Source: Elysia chlorotica (lineage: Eukaryota; Mollusca; Gastropoda; Plakobranchidae). From it: DNA of 64,000 nucleotides. Both the position numbers and the translations under genes were made by a program. Under the pieces are notes generated by a model. It was not told the DNA's origin, ran no database searches, and saw only the letters and a list, made by a program, of their open reading frames with translations. The stretch spans positions 15,703-79,702 of the forward strand of contig RQTK01001015.1 of NCBI GenBank assembly GCA_003991915.1, read 5' to 3'. Below, piece after piece: positions 10,144 to 22,279 of this stretch (position 1 is its first letter; each line of letters opens with the position of its first letter).

Positions 10144-10390
10144 CTTGTAGTGCGTATCTGCCACAAGATTGTTGATGTTGTATCCTTGCCTGGAGCCCTC
10201 TAAAGCCCGCTGTCCTGTGCGTAGCTGCTGGTTATCTGGTGGTAGCGCACTCGGTAGCCTGTCACGAACGGCGCACTCGAGCCGTCCCACTGAACCTGAA
10301 GCGCCGTCTTGGCTGATGAAACCACTTCCGGGTTAAGTTTTAAGTCAACAGCGCCATCTTCTTCTGGTCCGGCCGCCATGACAGCGCCAA
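10144..10390 (-). CDS. FN3-domain exon of the same receptor (frameshifted)
   Basis: Penultimate coding exon found. The acceptor GGGACCTACAG precedes TTGGCGCTGTC and the donor is AAG|GTAAAT. The translation holds strands A to F of a fibronectin type III domain: NPEVVSSAKTALQVQWDG (B strand, core W), TGYRVRYH (C strand, G-Y-V-Y), and after the shift GYNINNLVADTHYK (E/F strands, L---T-Y). The last part joins the ICVSIYRN of the next exon in phase 0 to finish the domain. The two parts are in different frames: reading straight on meets TAG at 10200-10202, while the downstream frame is one base short (GGGCTTTAGAG region, about 10200-10212). Exon length agrees with one missing base. Either the assembly dropped a base or the allele is disrupted. 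Confidence 0.72.
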
Positions 10391-10885
10391 CTGTAGGTCC
10401 CGGAAGGTACATGTACGGTTGGATAGAGGCATACGAATTTACTGACTTTTTAAGGCGCTGCTACATTTTCGCTTTTCTACTCGTGTTCTTGTCTGCTAAT
10501 CGTCTGGTATTGTGGATCACCGTATGGGTGAATGGAGTACAACTGGTTTCGATGGTTGTCTCAAGAATTTTCCCTTGCACCGCAAACCAGCCTCAAGATG
10601 TGTTCAGATTCTTGTGTGCCTGCAACAGAAAAAAATATATTTTAAATTTTTTAGCAAAACACACTTTTGCAATAGCCTTCAACAAGACCTTAATGAAAGA
10701 CAGACACATCTTAAAAGCCTATAACTTTGCTCAACATCTTTTAATACAAATTCAATTTGGAACCATTTAATTGTTTAAAAAATGATTTAGTGAAAACATC
10801 GTCTGATTGTTATTTTGGTCGGGTTGAAAAAATATAGGTCGAGCAAAATCGAAACGGAACTCAACAAGCAAAAACTTCGCAGCAG

Positions 10886-10949
<64 letters not shown>

Positions 10950-11730
10950 ACACTCACTCACTCCCGCTGGAATTCTCCTGGGCAGTTCTTTTGTCTCGGA
11001 TGTGAGGAAATATGGCTAAAATTTTGTAGCGACACCAAGGGGTTTTGGAAGTTTCCCTCAACCCATTACATAATTGCTTCAGGTCTGGGTTGCCGAAGCT
11101 GTGCTTATACGCTGGTGTTAGACAAATAGTATCATATAGAACGTGAAAGCACTGCTTAGGATAATAATTGTCAGACATTATCTTCGCGGCAGCCCTCAGT
11201 GCCTCATGATATAGAGCCGGGCAGTATGTCTCTCCGGCTCACACGAAGGGGTTTAAGATCTAGTTATCGTTCACCGAAATATTTTGTGTCGAAACCAGAT
11301 TTAATAATAAAAAAAAAAGGTTAGAATCACGTAACACTTGTACATGTATTTGTTAAGTACATTTTTGAAATAACTTTCTCACGTGTCGAATGAAGAGGAA
11401 TTGTTTTAGGAAAGCCTTTCCCAACCCAAACAAAAAACAAACGAACGAAACACAAAACAAAACAAAAAACTTAAGCAACATCAAAAAACAGCAATCGATT
11501 TTTTTTGCCTCCGAGATGAAAGAAAAAAAAACCCCAATAAACTATTATCTCTCGACAAGGCTCGGGGAAGTCTATTTGATAAGTGTGAGCAGTTCACTTT
11601 TAATTAAGAAACGGTTATGGTGTATTTACTTACTTTCGTGAATGTAAGACTTCATCACTATATATTAACGTTTTTGGTCAATTTTCCTTTCTTTTTCCAG
11701 ATACACTCCTATAACAGAGCGTTATCGATG
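10391..11730 (-). other. Presumed upstream intron with (TC)n
   Basis: Sequence 5' of the FN3 exon on the minus strand. No further receptor exon (LRR, Ig or FN3) was recognised. The 153-codon plus-strand frame at 10309-10770 overlaps the FN3 exon antisense and is a shadow. Confidence 0.45.
10889..10946. repeat. (TC)n microsatellite
   Basis: Pure run of 29 TC units, giving low-complexity frames on both strands. Confidence 0.95.
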
Positions 11731-11988
11731 GAACGGTGGCCCTGGGGTAGAAAATCGGCTTTCGACGCAAAAGGTCTGGGTTCGAGCCCTTGAGATAGCA
11801 CTCCCTACTGGTTGGGTCGGTGTCAGTTTAATGTGACCGGCTGAGACATGAGTCATGGTATCCCCGCCCTGTCTCGTGTGTTTCAGCACTTAAAATTGTC
11901 AGACGTTAGTCTTGGGTCCCGTCCACAATATAGCCTATATAGTGCTGATGTTGTACGTTAAACCAACTCAACAAACAAACAACACAAA
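11731..11988 (+). mobile_element. tRNA-derived SINE, full or near-full length
   Basis: Head CGGTGGCCCTGGGGTAG...GGTCTGGGTTCGAGCCC (A-box- and B-box-like), body ACTGGTTGGGTCGGTGTCAG, GACATGAGTCATGGTATCCC, ATTGTCAGACGTTAGTCTTG, ATATAGCCTATATAGTGCTG, and tail TTAAACCAACTCAACAAAC. It matches the other copies across the window. Its 3' portion belongs to a local tandem duplication. Confidence 0.85.
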
Positions 11989-12061
11989 CGACTTTCCTTT
12001 TCCTTTATTTCACAAACACCTTTTCCAAGTTTTAGTGGTAGCGCACCCGGAAGTCTGTCAC
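11808..12061 (+). repeat. Tandem duplication unit 1: SINE 3' part plus exon fragment
   Basis: From CTACTGGTTGGGTCGGTGTC through the SINE tail, a spacer (GACTTTCCTTTTCCTTTATT) and about 30 bp that match the FN3 exon (TGGTAGCGCACCCGGAAGTC TGTCAC). The same series repeats at 12063-12317 with a few substitutions. Confidence 0.8.
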
Positions 12062-12062
12062 C

Positions 12063-12317
12063 TTACTGGTTGGGTCGGTGTCAGTTTAATGTAACCGGCT
12101 GAGACATGAGTCATGGTATCCCCGCCCTGTCTCGTGTGTGGCAGCACGTAAATTGTCAGACGTCAGTCTTGGGACCCGTCCACAATATAGCCTATATATT
12201 GCTGATGTTGGACGTTAAACCAACTCAACAAACAAACAACACAAACGACTTTCCTTTTCCTTTATTTCACAAACACCTTTTCCAAGTTTTAGTGGTAGCG
12301 CACCCGGAAGTCTGTCA
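12063..12317 (+). repeat. Tandem duplication unit 2: SINE 3' part plus exon fragment
   Basis: Near-identical to 11808-12061. Here the SINE portion (about 12063-12247) has no tRNA-like head, so it is a duplication product and not a separate insertion. The exon-like sequence continues beyond the unit as the pseudo-exon at 12292-12394. Confidence 0.8.
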
Positions 12318-12394
12318 CGAATGGCAAACTGAACCTGAAGCGCCGTCTTGGTTGATGAGACCACTTCCGGGTTAAATCTCAAGTTACCAGCGCC
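12292..12394 (-). pseudogene. Broken copy of the FN3 receptor exon
   Basis: On the minus strand it reads FNPEVVSSTKTALQVQ and is about 90% alike at DNA level to 10244-10355. About 17 bp that encode the residues after the conserved W are missing, which shifts the frame, and the homology stops at the codons for RVRYH. No plausible splice sites remain. It lies 5' of the intact-looking exon in the presumed upstream intron, so it derives from a local duplication later fused to a SINE. It was never a full gene copy. Confidence 0.75.
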
Positions 12395-12679
12395 ATTATC
12401 TTTCCAAATTATTATCAATAATTTGCTCATTCCCCGCTTGCCACTTCCTCTTATCTATAAGCTGCTGACCTTGTAGTTCTGCTTTGAAAATTCGTTTAGC
12501 TTTGCGTTTTTTTTTAAGTATTTAGATCTCAATGGATCTTTGTATCACAATGAGTAAAAGTGCTTCTAACTAGTGTTTTGTAATTACTGGAGCGATGAAG
12601 AAATCGATTTTTAGCCCTTTATGTCTTAACTCTGAACTTAAATAATCATGCTTTGATGAAAGTTTATCCATAGACGTAA

Positions 12680-13240
12680 TATAAACGAAGACCGGCTAAT
12701 GATCCTGCAGCGCACTGCACTTTTCTCGATACACGTATTTGTGATAGTCATTCAGTAAATAGTTCTTATGAGGTTTTCTTTATTACCGTTCCACTTTATT
12801 TTATGTTGTGTTTGACTTAATCTTCGATCTACATTAACTTTTGCTGTGGCTGTATACTTTCTGATCACAATGGAGGTCAGTAGTATTTACCAATTAATTA
12901 TTTATTAAATACAATATTATGTTCACTTGCCATAAGGGTGGTTTCTTTTCTGAAACTCTGTTATCTGGCTCCCCGGGGAGTTTCTATACACTGATCACTA
13001 ATAAATTTACCGTAAAGCTAAGCAAGTGAAAATACAATGTGCTCTCATTTATTAAGATTTCTATATCTTAAAAAACATAAAAGAATAATAATAATAATCA
13101 AATTAAACGGAAGCTAATATTCAAATGCTAGGAGTGGGTGTCTTATTTCGACTGGCGGGAGCTTCCTGTCTGCCCCATTGCGGGTCGGTTGCTTAGCCTA
13201 TCTAGTCTATAAATATAATATCCCTGAGTTTACCAGTTCG
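12680..13240 (+). repeat. Dispersed repeat, copy 1
   Basis: Two blocks match 29090-29385 in the same order and orientation: GGCTAATG..CCTGCAGCGCACTGCACTTTTC at about 12690, and GAGCTTCCTGTCTG...GTTGCTTAGC(C/T)TATCTAGTCT at about 13160. The blocks are about 450 bp apart here but about 170 bp apart in copy 2. Class unknown; no terminal structure or coding remnant was seen. Confidence 0.6.
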
Positions 13241-16200
13241 CAACAAAAAAAAAGAATTCAATGTTGCATATAGCCTTCAAAGAATTTCAAGTAAACAACA
13301 AACAAAAACAGTTACAGTGAAAGATATTGCAATGCTGCTTAAATTCATTGGCAATGCTTTGCTACTTTCCCACTTCTTATCTATATCTTTTCCTATAATT
13401 TCTAAAGGCAAAGTTTTCCTCTTAAATTACGTAAATTCAGATCCTTTGGCTTTTAGTTATAGTGTAATCAACATTAAGTCTGCAGATTGTAAATGAAATT
13501 CTTGCCTTCGGTCAACATAAAATGGCGGGCTCATCTCATTCATTCTTCTTTATTGAAGTATTTTTAAACTGGATAAAGTGAACTTTAGCGTAAAGTCAAC
13601 ATTATATTCCTGTTCAAACCTCACCAGAATTCCACTGGCCAATACATTTATTTTTTTTTACCTTAAAGAGAAGTGGTGTTTGTGAGGATTACTCTTGGCA
13701 TAGCCGAATTTCCTGGAGAAATCAAATTATTCTCATGCTTACCTGCATATTACTTACCTTGCTCTTCCATCATGAATTTTTCTCTAACAACGAGACATAA
13801 TTTTGAACTGTGCCTTGATTATCACTTTTTTGTGTAAACCCATTCTTTGCGCAGTTTAAATAAAGATCAGGACACGCTTTTTAGCGAACTTTCGTAAAAT
13901 ATTTGCTATTCTCTCTATCAGAGGTTGTTATAGTCTGTGTTTAAATATAATGAATATAGCGTTATTCACACACGTTGTGCACGAAAAGGTTTCCCGGATA
14001 ATAATTCGATTGGGATTTTTCATTGGCACCAGAATTCCATCATCTTTACCGTAGGAATTCCCACTTCTAAATAAGACACGTGTAGTGATAGCAAGATAAG
14101 CCAGTCTAAATATTATCACGATGTTTTCGTCGATACAAGAAGAGCGCATGCTCTTATTCACCATGAGATACCAATCTAGACAACGCAGTTCAATAGAGTG
14201 ACCTTTCCACATACCAACTCATCACATACTGCTGTGTAAACACTAATGATGAGTGTATCGGGGTTTTACTGATTCTTTGGTCATGGAATTTACACAGAGT
14301 TTTAGTTTTTACTGTAACATAATTATGATAATCATAAAATATATCCTTTCATGGTTTTGACAGCGGAAAAAATTTCAGTTACATGGTGTATTTGAGATAT
14401 TCAGTTCAAACACCAAATGCGTAAAAGGGGATTGCTCACACATTAAGAAAATGAAGGCAACTTTATACTTGAAATTGGTCTCTATTTATTAATTTTAACC
14501 AGTACAAGACGCACACTATATTATAATGCGCTTTTCCGTATATTCCATATATATTTTCATATTACCATTATTTTTTAATTCAAATTGTAGGGAAATCAAA
14601 AAGAAAAATATTTGTTACTAGCCTGCTAACCCTGATTTCACCCCAGAATTGAGTGTTTAAAACACTGCATTATTTATTATATCATTGATATAAAATGACA
14701 CCAGATAATTATTGTGTCCTTGTCTTCATTATACTTGCCTGAAAGAGAATTAGCTAAGATCTGGTATATCACTGTGCACTCATGAATAGGCCGGGCCTTG
14801 TTTGTATGGCGCCAATCACCTTAAGGGTTTTGGGAGGGAGGATGGCAACGCTGTACGCCGTCAATACATGTTACTCAATGTGCGTATTATTGGGGATTGA
14901 ATCGTAGTATAATATGCTTCTTCTGCTGCTGTCAGCTCCCCAGCTTGAACCTGAAAGGGCAAACCTTTTAGCAGACAGGCGGGGAGGGTTGCCGTGGGTG
15001 GTAAACAACTTTTAGGCGACACTTAATATTTTGGTTTCCCAAGATTGCGAAAAACTAATGGGAAAGTTTTCTTCGTAATTGTACAAGGCATATGATTATT
15101 TATCTGCGGTGAAGGTTATCCAAATCCATTTATGCAGTAGTGATTTCCCAGCCTTTCTTGGTGAAATGCGCATTTTTGGTCTGACTGGGAAAATTTCCGC
15201 GTATCTTATGACCAAATTACCAAAAAGTGCCTAACGGTTTAAGAAGCCATCCTTCTATTAAGTCGGACGCCATTTGATCTAGTAATTTGAAAAAAAAAAA
15301 GCTGTGTCTTAATTTAAAATAATCGTGTGTAAGGCACTTAAAAAACAACAACGTTGAAGCGAGCTCCTCCAACTTTCCTGGTTAAAGACCTGAACAGTCT
15401 CCACAGGGTCGTATGCTACTCGGTGACAGCAATAATTGTTTCTCAGACCCTGACGTTTTCTTTTTACTTCCTTCACAATAACAGACCTATAACTTGAGTT
15501 TAGGTCTCTATAATTATCTATTCCAGTCTTTCGTATCGAGTGTTGTCCGCCATCGACCGCTGTCCCTAAGGATAAGAGCCAGATGATTGTTATAACAGCA
15601 CTAGAGAGGCCGGGCTGTCACAGGGATGTCAGCGGGTGGACAACGGAATGCTGATGGCACCGTAGAGGACAGGGCACCATCGACACACCGCTAGTGCTGC
15701 CAACCTAAAGTCCCGTGGAAGTGCACAGTTGTAGCCATACAAAATCTTAAGGTTAATGTCGATAAATGCGCCGTTTGGACGCCTGGTTGGCAGGAGTGGG
15801 CTGTGGTCGATGATTGGCCCAGCCTAGCAGAGTCCAGCCTCGTTACTGCAAGGTGCTTCAGGGCAGGGAATTAGCCCGTCATTGTCAGGCTCAGATTTCT
15901 AGCGCGATTTTTTGGGGGTGTGGGGGGGGGGGGAGAGAAGAGAGTCTACAAATGCATGCCAAGTACCGGGGTGCATAGACGTTATGTTAATGCCTCACTC
16001 TTGAATTGCCAAGAGCATGAGCCTGTGCCTCGATGTCCACCATGAAAAGACAGTTGAAATGTTTATTCCGAATGGTACACGAGGATGGGGGTTGCTTTAA
16101 ACAAGCGATAACAGAAATTATAACACCTTGATTGTATGGCAGAGGAGCATTAGCTGATTTTCAATGTTTCTATTCGTTTTTCAGACATGTTAATTGTGAA

Positions 16201-16588
16201 TTACTTCTTACAGCTGCGCCTATATGAATTTTGAAGGAAAAGTCAACAATCACATCACCTCATGTGATTGGGGAAAAAGTTCAAATGTAAACTTGTGATT
16301 ATCAATACTAGTTTTAAGTTGCAATTTTAACAAGAGATGGATGCCCTATTTTACCTACCAAAGACTGTTGTAGATAAGATAATGTGATTAAACTTTATTG
16401 TATGGCGGTTTATTGCAGTGGTTATAAGCATTGCAATAAATTTAGCGTAACAATACACAATTATAGTTACCTACTATATCTTTATTATATACATATGACG
16501 TTGCTACATATCTTGATGATGATGGATATATTATACTTTTTTTTCATCATAATGGGTTACAAGACTAATGGGGTTAATATTTAAAATT
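13241..16588. other. Non-coding DNA
   Basis: No convincing exon. The 94-codon minus-strand frame at 13928-14212 has no recognisable domain. Somewhat GC-richer blocks occur at 14780-15000 and 15560-15900 (G-run near 15920) and may be old repeats, but I could not assign them. Confidence 0.45.
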
Positions 16589-16680
16589 CCAGGTGTACAG
16601 TCCACCAAGTTCTTAAGGAAAGGAGAAGATTTTTTTTTACTTTCTATGAATACAGTAATATTCAGTCATGGTGGTTTTTT
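16589..16680 (+). repeat. About 90-bp duplicated block, copy 1
   Basis: Begins CCAGGTGTACAGTCCACCAA and runs to TATTCAGTCATGGTG. It recurs nearly unchanged at 19255-19344. Confidence 0.85.
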
Positions 16681-16698
16681 AAAGAAGTAAAACAATTG

Positions 16699-16701
<3 letters not shown>

Positions 16702-16749
<48 letters not shown>

Positions 16750-16787
16750 GTAAGTAATAATAATAATAGTAGTAGTAATGATGATGC

Positions 16788-16828
<41 letters not shown>

Positions 16829-16843
16829 ATGATGGTGATGATA
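16702..16843. repeat. Compound trinucleotide microsatellite
   Basis: (AAT)n, then AGT repeats, then about eight TGC units, then a TGA/GATGAT run. It lies immediately after the first duplicated 90-bp block. Confidence 0.95.
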
Positions 16844-19254
16844 AGTTAATATAAGGTTCGGATTATGGGGCTAATGTGTTTCCTCTTCTTGCGACGCCAT
16901 ACGAGATCGAAAATGGAATGATAATACACTGGGCAGTGTAATGGGGTCACACCATGCTACATGCATTGGTTGAAACTCAGGGTATGCCATAACAACAACA
17001 TACCGAATAGGTTTATTGATTCAGGCTGCTTTTTACCATTGAAGAACATACTTTTATACAGTGTTCAGAGTGACTATATCGTTCCGTGGCCACTTAGGAA
17101 TGAAAAAATAAAAAGAGAGAAATAGGACGAAATCGTGCCCAATCAAAAGTGCACGTTTAACTAGCTAGCTCAGTTGAAATGAAATAATTATGTTGAGGTT
17201 GGACTACCTAATTTGTTGTACTATAAATTCGACTGTTAAAGTTCGATTTTTTTTTTACCTTGTATGTCGTCTTATTCTCCATTTCTGTGCATTTAAATTG
17301 GTTCCACTTCTGGTGGCTGACATTTTTCTGAATGGTGCAATAGTCTCTTAACGGTTTTTTTCTCCGCATAGACCGGCATAGACCGACTTTCACAGTAGCG
17401 CTTGACAGTTCTGGTTCCGTTTGGAGAGGTTTCTCCCGTCCGGAACTTCCAGACCCATGCTCTATGCAGGTTGCGGACCCTCGTTAGGTTAACAGAAAGA
17501 CTTCTACTCACAGGCGAAATACAGCAGTAAATGTTATGTGCATAAATTTTTATTTGCAATATGCTTTATTGTTTAACGCCGTTGTGAATCGTTTCTCAAG
17601 ATATGCATCGATAGCAATGATCAAAATATTGGTTTTCCAAACAAAGACGACATGTGTGGTTCAAGCTTTTTTTCTGTGTTTTGGTCCTCGGTTAAAGTGC
17701 ATGTATGCACCTGATGCAATATGAATAAAAAGTGCAACTAACTCATAAGGGTTAAGTCATCGATTGCTCGAATTCGGATTAACAATTGCATGGGCTAAGC
17801 GAAAACACATTTCTGTTTTATTTATTGTAATAGTATGTTTAAACTTGGTTTAATACACAAATGCCTGCATACAGCCTGTATGGTGGAAGCCATTAAAATA
17901 TCCTGATCCAAACTCTGTCATTTATGTACAATCTTCGACAAGGACAGCCAACTTCCGTTCGGGATAGAGAATTTAAATTCTAAAATGTAAACATGTTGTA
18001 TTCGACCATGAATATTTTAAAAAGTCCATTATGTTCCTCCAAATTAGAATGTGTATTCTGTGCTTCACCTATTTCCCGCACTATGACTGCAGTGCTTCGA
18101 CATTGCCCAGTGCTAGAAGTTACTTAAGTCATCGAGTACACGCAATATGAAGGGCATCCAAAACGCCTGGTTAATATTTAATCATGCTTTAGAAAATAAT
18201 ATTGTATTATAAACAAATACATTTTACAATAAATCAGTGCAACTAATCCGCAAATTCTTATCGAGAAGTGCTGAAGACTTCGATGTCCTTTTTCATTAAC
18301 ATTTTTAGTTTCTTTTTTATCATCTGATGTCTAAAATCAAGTAATGTACTACTGAAAGAAAGTTACCAATCACCAATCATTATTTAAACACAAATGGTAA
18401 AGTTTGTGTTTTATTGAGATACAATTACAAATTGATACTTTTTTTTACACTTTGTTTGTTATTTTCTAACTGGGATCCCTAGAAAACAATGCACCCGTTG
18501 ACTTCCAGATAGAAAATAGTTGGGCAATGAATCTCTGAGAATCTAGCCGTCACACATGTTAGCCAAATGCTGTGCGGGCATGTTCACAGAGCCACTGCTC
18601 TCGGCTCAATCAGACGATGACACCAGATCAGATTGTGTCTAAAAGAGAGTTGATTGCTAATCACAAGAATGGCGTCTATGCCTCAGCTATTAGTTGGTTC
18701 ACAGCAGATTTATTGGCGGCGAAACAAATAATACTAAATCTCTGTGTGCCATCAGCACATCATATCATTCTTTATTGTTTCATCTCATATCAACTTTTGA
18801 AAGGATGTTTTGACGCGAGTAAAAAAATTGTAAGACGTTAATCTCGGGACCCATCCGCGATTGCTAACAATGGACCTTAAGAGTCATCGAACGAGACGAA
18901 AACGGGGCTATACGTCTCTTGTTAGAAAGTTGTTGTTATGGTCTTTTTTATGTGAGCGGCTGACATATGATTTTTTTTCTTTTCTTCTGAGTAGTTCTTT
19001 GTTTTTTATAGCCTAATCGCCAATCACTTTGTTTGTTCACCCCTTCTAAATGCTAATAATGTAAATAATTAACATTTCTTGGGAGGAATGAGCGGCGATC
19101 AATGACCCTCAACGTCACATGTAACATTCAACACTAAATAGAATAAATGGGGAGCCATAAATTTGCCTATACAAACATTTTTCTGATGTAGGAGTACAAA
19201 GCAGTCGGCACAATACTGAAAGGAAAAGAAACCTGACAAAAATAAAACCAAAAA
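16844..19254. other. Non-coding DNA between duplicated blocks
   Basis: No exon recognised. The 88-codon minus-strand frame at 17293-17559 lies in a slightly GC-richer patch but has no recognisable domain. A decayed SINE tail occurs at 18826-18880. Confidence 0.45.
18826..18880 (+). mobile_element. Degenerate SINE 3' fragment
   Basis: ATTGTAAGACGTTAATCTCG followed by GGACCCATCCGCGATTGC aligns with the SINE body ATTGTCAGACGTCAGTCTTG, GGACCCGTCCACAATATAG. The match is short and diverged. Confidence 0.45.
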
Positions 19255-19344
19255 CCAGGTGTACAGTCCACCAAGTTCTTAAAGGAAAGGAGAAGATTTT
19301 TTTTTACTTTCTATGAATACAGTAATATTCAGTCATGGTGATTG
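19255..19344 (+). repeat. About 90-bp duplicated block, copy 2
   Basis: Same as 16589-16680 apart from one inserted A and an end that diverges after CAGTCATGGTG. It has the same orientation and lies 2.67 kb away. Confidence 0.85.
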
Positions 19345-20756
19345 GTGAACGCTGTTTTGTAATCTAAGGATAAGATTGAGTGTAATTCTAATAGGTTTTT
19401 AACCGTTCCTTTCTTTACTATTGCATTTTTGGTTTTGATTTTTTTCTTAGATTAATAATAAAGTACCGTGTGGCCTTGTTCCGCCTTATCTTACTCAAAC
19501 TTATCTGTGTATCTTACTTATTTTCTTGAATGGCTTAAATTCATGTTGTTTCTAATTGAACAGCAAATTATAACTCCCTAATAAAGTACACACGGTCATA
19601 TTTAGCTTAACATTAAACATCTTTTTTAAGTTTGGACTCCTTTAACGGTTGAAAAAAATAAACAATAAAAACAAAAAACTGCACTGAATGCTCTTAAATT
19701 ATTCTGCTTTCCTTAAGAAAAAGATGGACTTCCAACGTTTATTTCAGAGGCACAGCGTCAGCAGAATGTAAAAGTGCTTCAATTTCTAGGACATCTTCCT
19801 AGCACAACGTATAAAGGTAACGTTTCGTCGCCTGAAGCAGATGGGATTGTCACAATATTAATTGGGCTTTCTTAACCCAGCATTTCAGCCGCGATATTTT
19901 AAATTAATTTTCGTTCTTTGTTTTCTTTTTCTTTTGTTTAATTTTGTTTCATTTTCGTCTGAATGTAATTTGATAAACTTCATTACTTTGTCGTTATTTG
20001 GCGTTGCAAGAGCTGGTGAAAAAATTATTCTTATGGCTAAGGTAAAACATTGATTTCAGCCTGTATGTGATTGACGTGTTATAAAACCGACGAAGTCATA
20101 ATGTTTACAACGAAACCAGACTCAATAGTAATGAAATTCCACACAAAAATAATCAAATCATTTGAACAGCTTTTTGTCTGCTTATTATAATTGTATCTTG
20201 TTGGTGTTCTTTTCCTGTTCAATTTTTTTAAATTGCGTAGACAATCTTATGGGATTGAAAAAAATGTCACATCAAGCTGGAAAGTGGAAGCAAGTGGAAT
20301 TACTTTTCAAGAAAAACCTAGGTTAGCCGCCTTTCCAAGAACACCACTTTTAGTATTCATTAGACTCGCGTAGAATATGGAACATTAAAGAATTAATGTA
20401 GAAAATGTGGAATCTTTAAGTGTTTTTTTCCGGTTGGGGACAGAAAAGTTAAAGAGAAGTGCAAGCAGAAAATCGAAGGAAAGTCAGTGTACTGATTAAA
20501 TTAAACTTTTTTTGTCACGGCTTCTGTTTCAGTTAACAGTCGGGCAAAAAAGGATGTATTACCGTTAGGTATTTAATGTTGCCTTTAATTTATCGGGTGT
20601 GATTTATCAAACTGGGTTCACAAGATTGGTTCTTGAAATATTGAAAAACACTACAGCTTTTAGGCCCCAATGTTCATCAATGTTCAAACCATCTCTACCT
20701 GTCTGTCTCTGTATGTCTGTTTAATTGCCTGTCTGCCGTCTGTTCCAACCCCCCCC
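19345..20756. other. AT-rich non-coding DNA
   Basis: Nothing beyond short chance reading frames was seen. Confidence 0.5.
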
Positions 20757-20891
20757 NNNNNNNNNNNNNNNNNNNNNNNNNNNNNNNNNNNNNNNNNNNN
20801 NNNNNNNNNNNNNNNNNNNNNNNNNNNNNNNNNNNNNNNNNNNNNNNNNNNNNNNNNNNNNNNNNNNNNNNNNNNNNNNNNNNNNNNNNNN
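20757..20891. other. Assembly gap (135 N)
   Basis: Run of N between a C homopolymer and a (CTA)n array. The missing sequence probably includes more microsatellite. Confidence 0.99.

Positions 20892-20968
<77 letters not shown>
20892..20968. repeat. (CTA)n microsatellite
   Basis: About 25 CTA units directly after the gap, followed by TTC-rich sequence to about 21000. Confidence 0.95.
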
Positions 20969-20971
<3 letters not shown>

Positions 20972-22207
20972 TTTTCTTCTTCTTCTTTTCTATTTTTCTT
21001 TTTTATCTCATCGTCTTATTGACATCTCACAAATTTTACTGTACCCGTGTTTCCTAAAAATCTTCTTTTTTTTTTTAAAAAGAGAAACGGAATTTTTATA
21101 AAAAGATTGAGTATTAATTTTATTTTCATAATTTGCTATATTTTAAAATTTTAATATTCCTAAATTGTTTGTGCATATACTGATTTATCTAATTTTGATT
21201 TTTTTATGTTGCAACTTATTTCTTGCAGTCGTTTTTTATTACCGGAAAGCAAAAATTAGCATGCACTTTTTTCTCCTTTGATTTGCATTATTGACCCATG
21301 ACACTCATTTGTATCGTATATAGTTACTAAACGAAAGCTATGGATAACGCTTTATTCATAGCTTTTCTCTCTATTTTTCAATATTTCTTGTTATATTTGA
21401 ACTGAACGTACAAGATTTTTACCCTGCATCGATCGAGCACTCATTACCGTATCGTTGAAAAAGACTAATTACCAAATCTCAAGAGGAGATTTTGCTTGCT
21501 CATTACTTCTTGTCAGAGCAACTATCGGTACCTTAGTTTGTCCTACATCCATTGGCCCACAACATACCCGTAATTACGCGGCAGTCATTAGTTTTGGCCG
21601 ACTTTTGAGTGGATTATGCAAAGTCTGCCGATAAGCATCAGCTTCAAGGATAGTTTTTAAATCATCATGATATTCGACTTAACTACATGTAGATAGACCA
21701 TGCATAAAGATTCCTCTTTCAGACAATTAGAAACCGTTAAGAAATACATATATAGATTATTTTTTACCTTTGATTTAAAAGGATGTTCGGCTTTATTTAA
21801 TTTCTCTTTTTTCTGTTCTTATTTTTTATAAGTAAAAAGCATGTTTAATTGGAATGGCTTTTTTCTAACAAACTAAATTGTGATCCGCCAAACTAAACAT
21901 GTTCCATCTACGGAAAATAATAAATATTATGATGATCCGTTCTGATTATGTAGGCAGTCAGAAAAGAATATATAGATATATGACAATTCATCATCTCCAC
22001 TCGGTAAATTGTACATATTTATTCTTTTGGAGTCTCGGAAGTTCGTGCAATACTTCACGAATAAAGGTATCAATACCATCGCGAGGGTGCTAGCAGCCGG
22101 GGCACTTAGAGAGACCCCTGGTTCAGTAGAAAATTCCATTATTCGCGGAGCTATCACGTACACTGATGATAATTAGATCTAGCACAAATAGAGCAAAAAT
22201 TCAAAGG

Positions 22208-22279
<72 letters not shown>

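Noticed and set aside
10309..10770. 153-codon plus-strand frame
   Set aside because: It is antisense to the FN3 exon, whose splice sites and FN3 pattern are on the minus strand. The remainder is AT-rich intron.
11190..11270. Possible tRNA gene
   Set aside because: The A/B-box resemblance is poor and no acceptor stem can be drawn.
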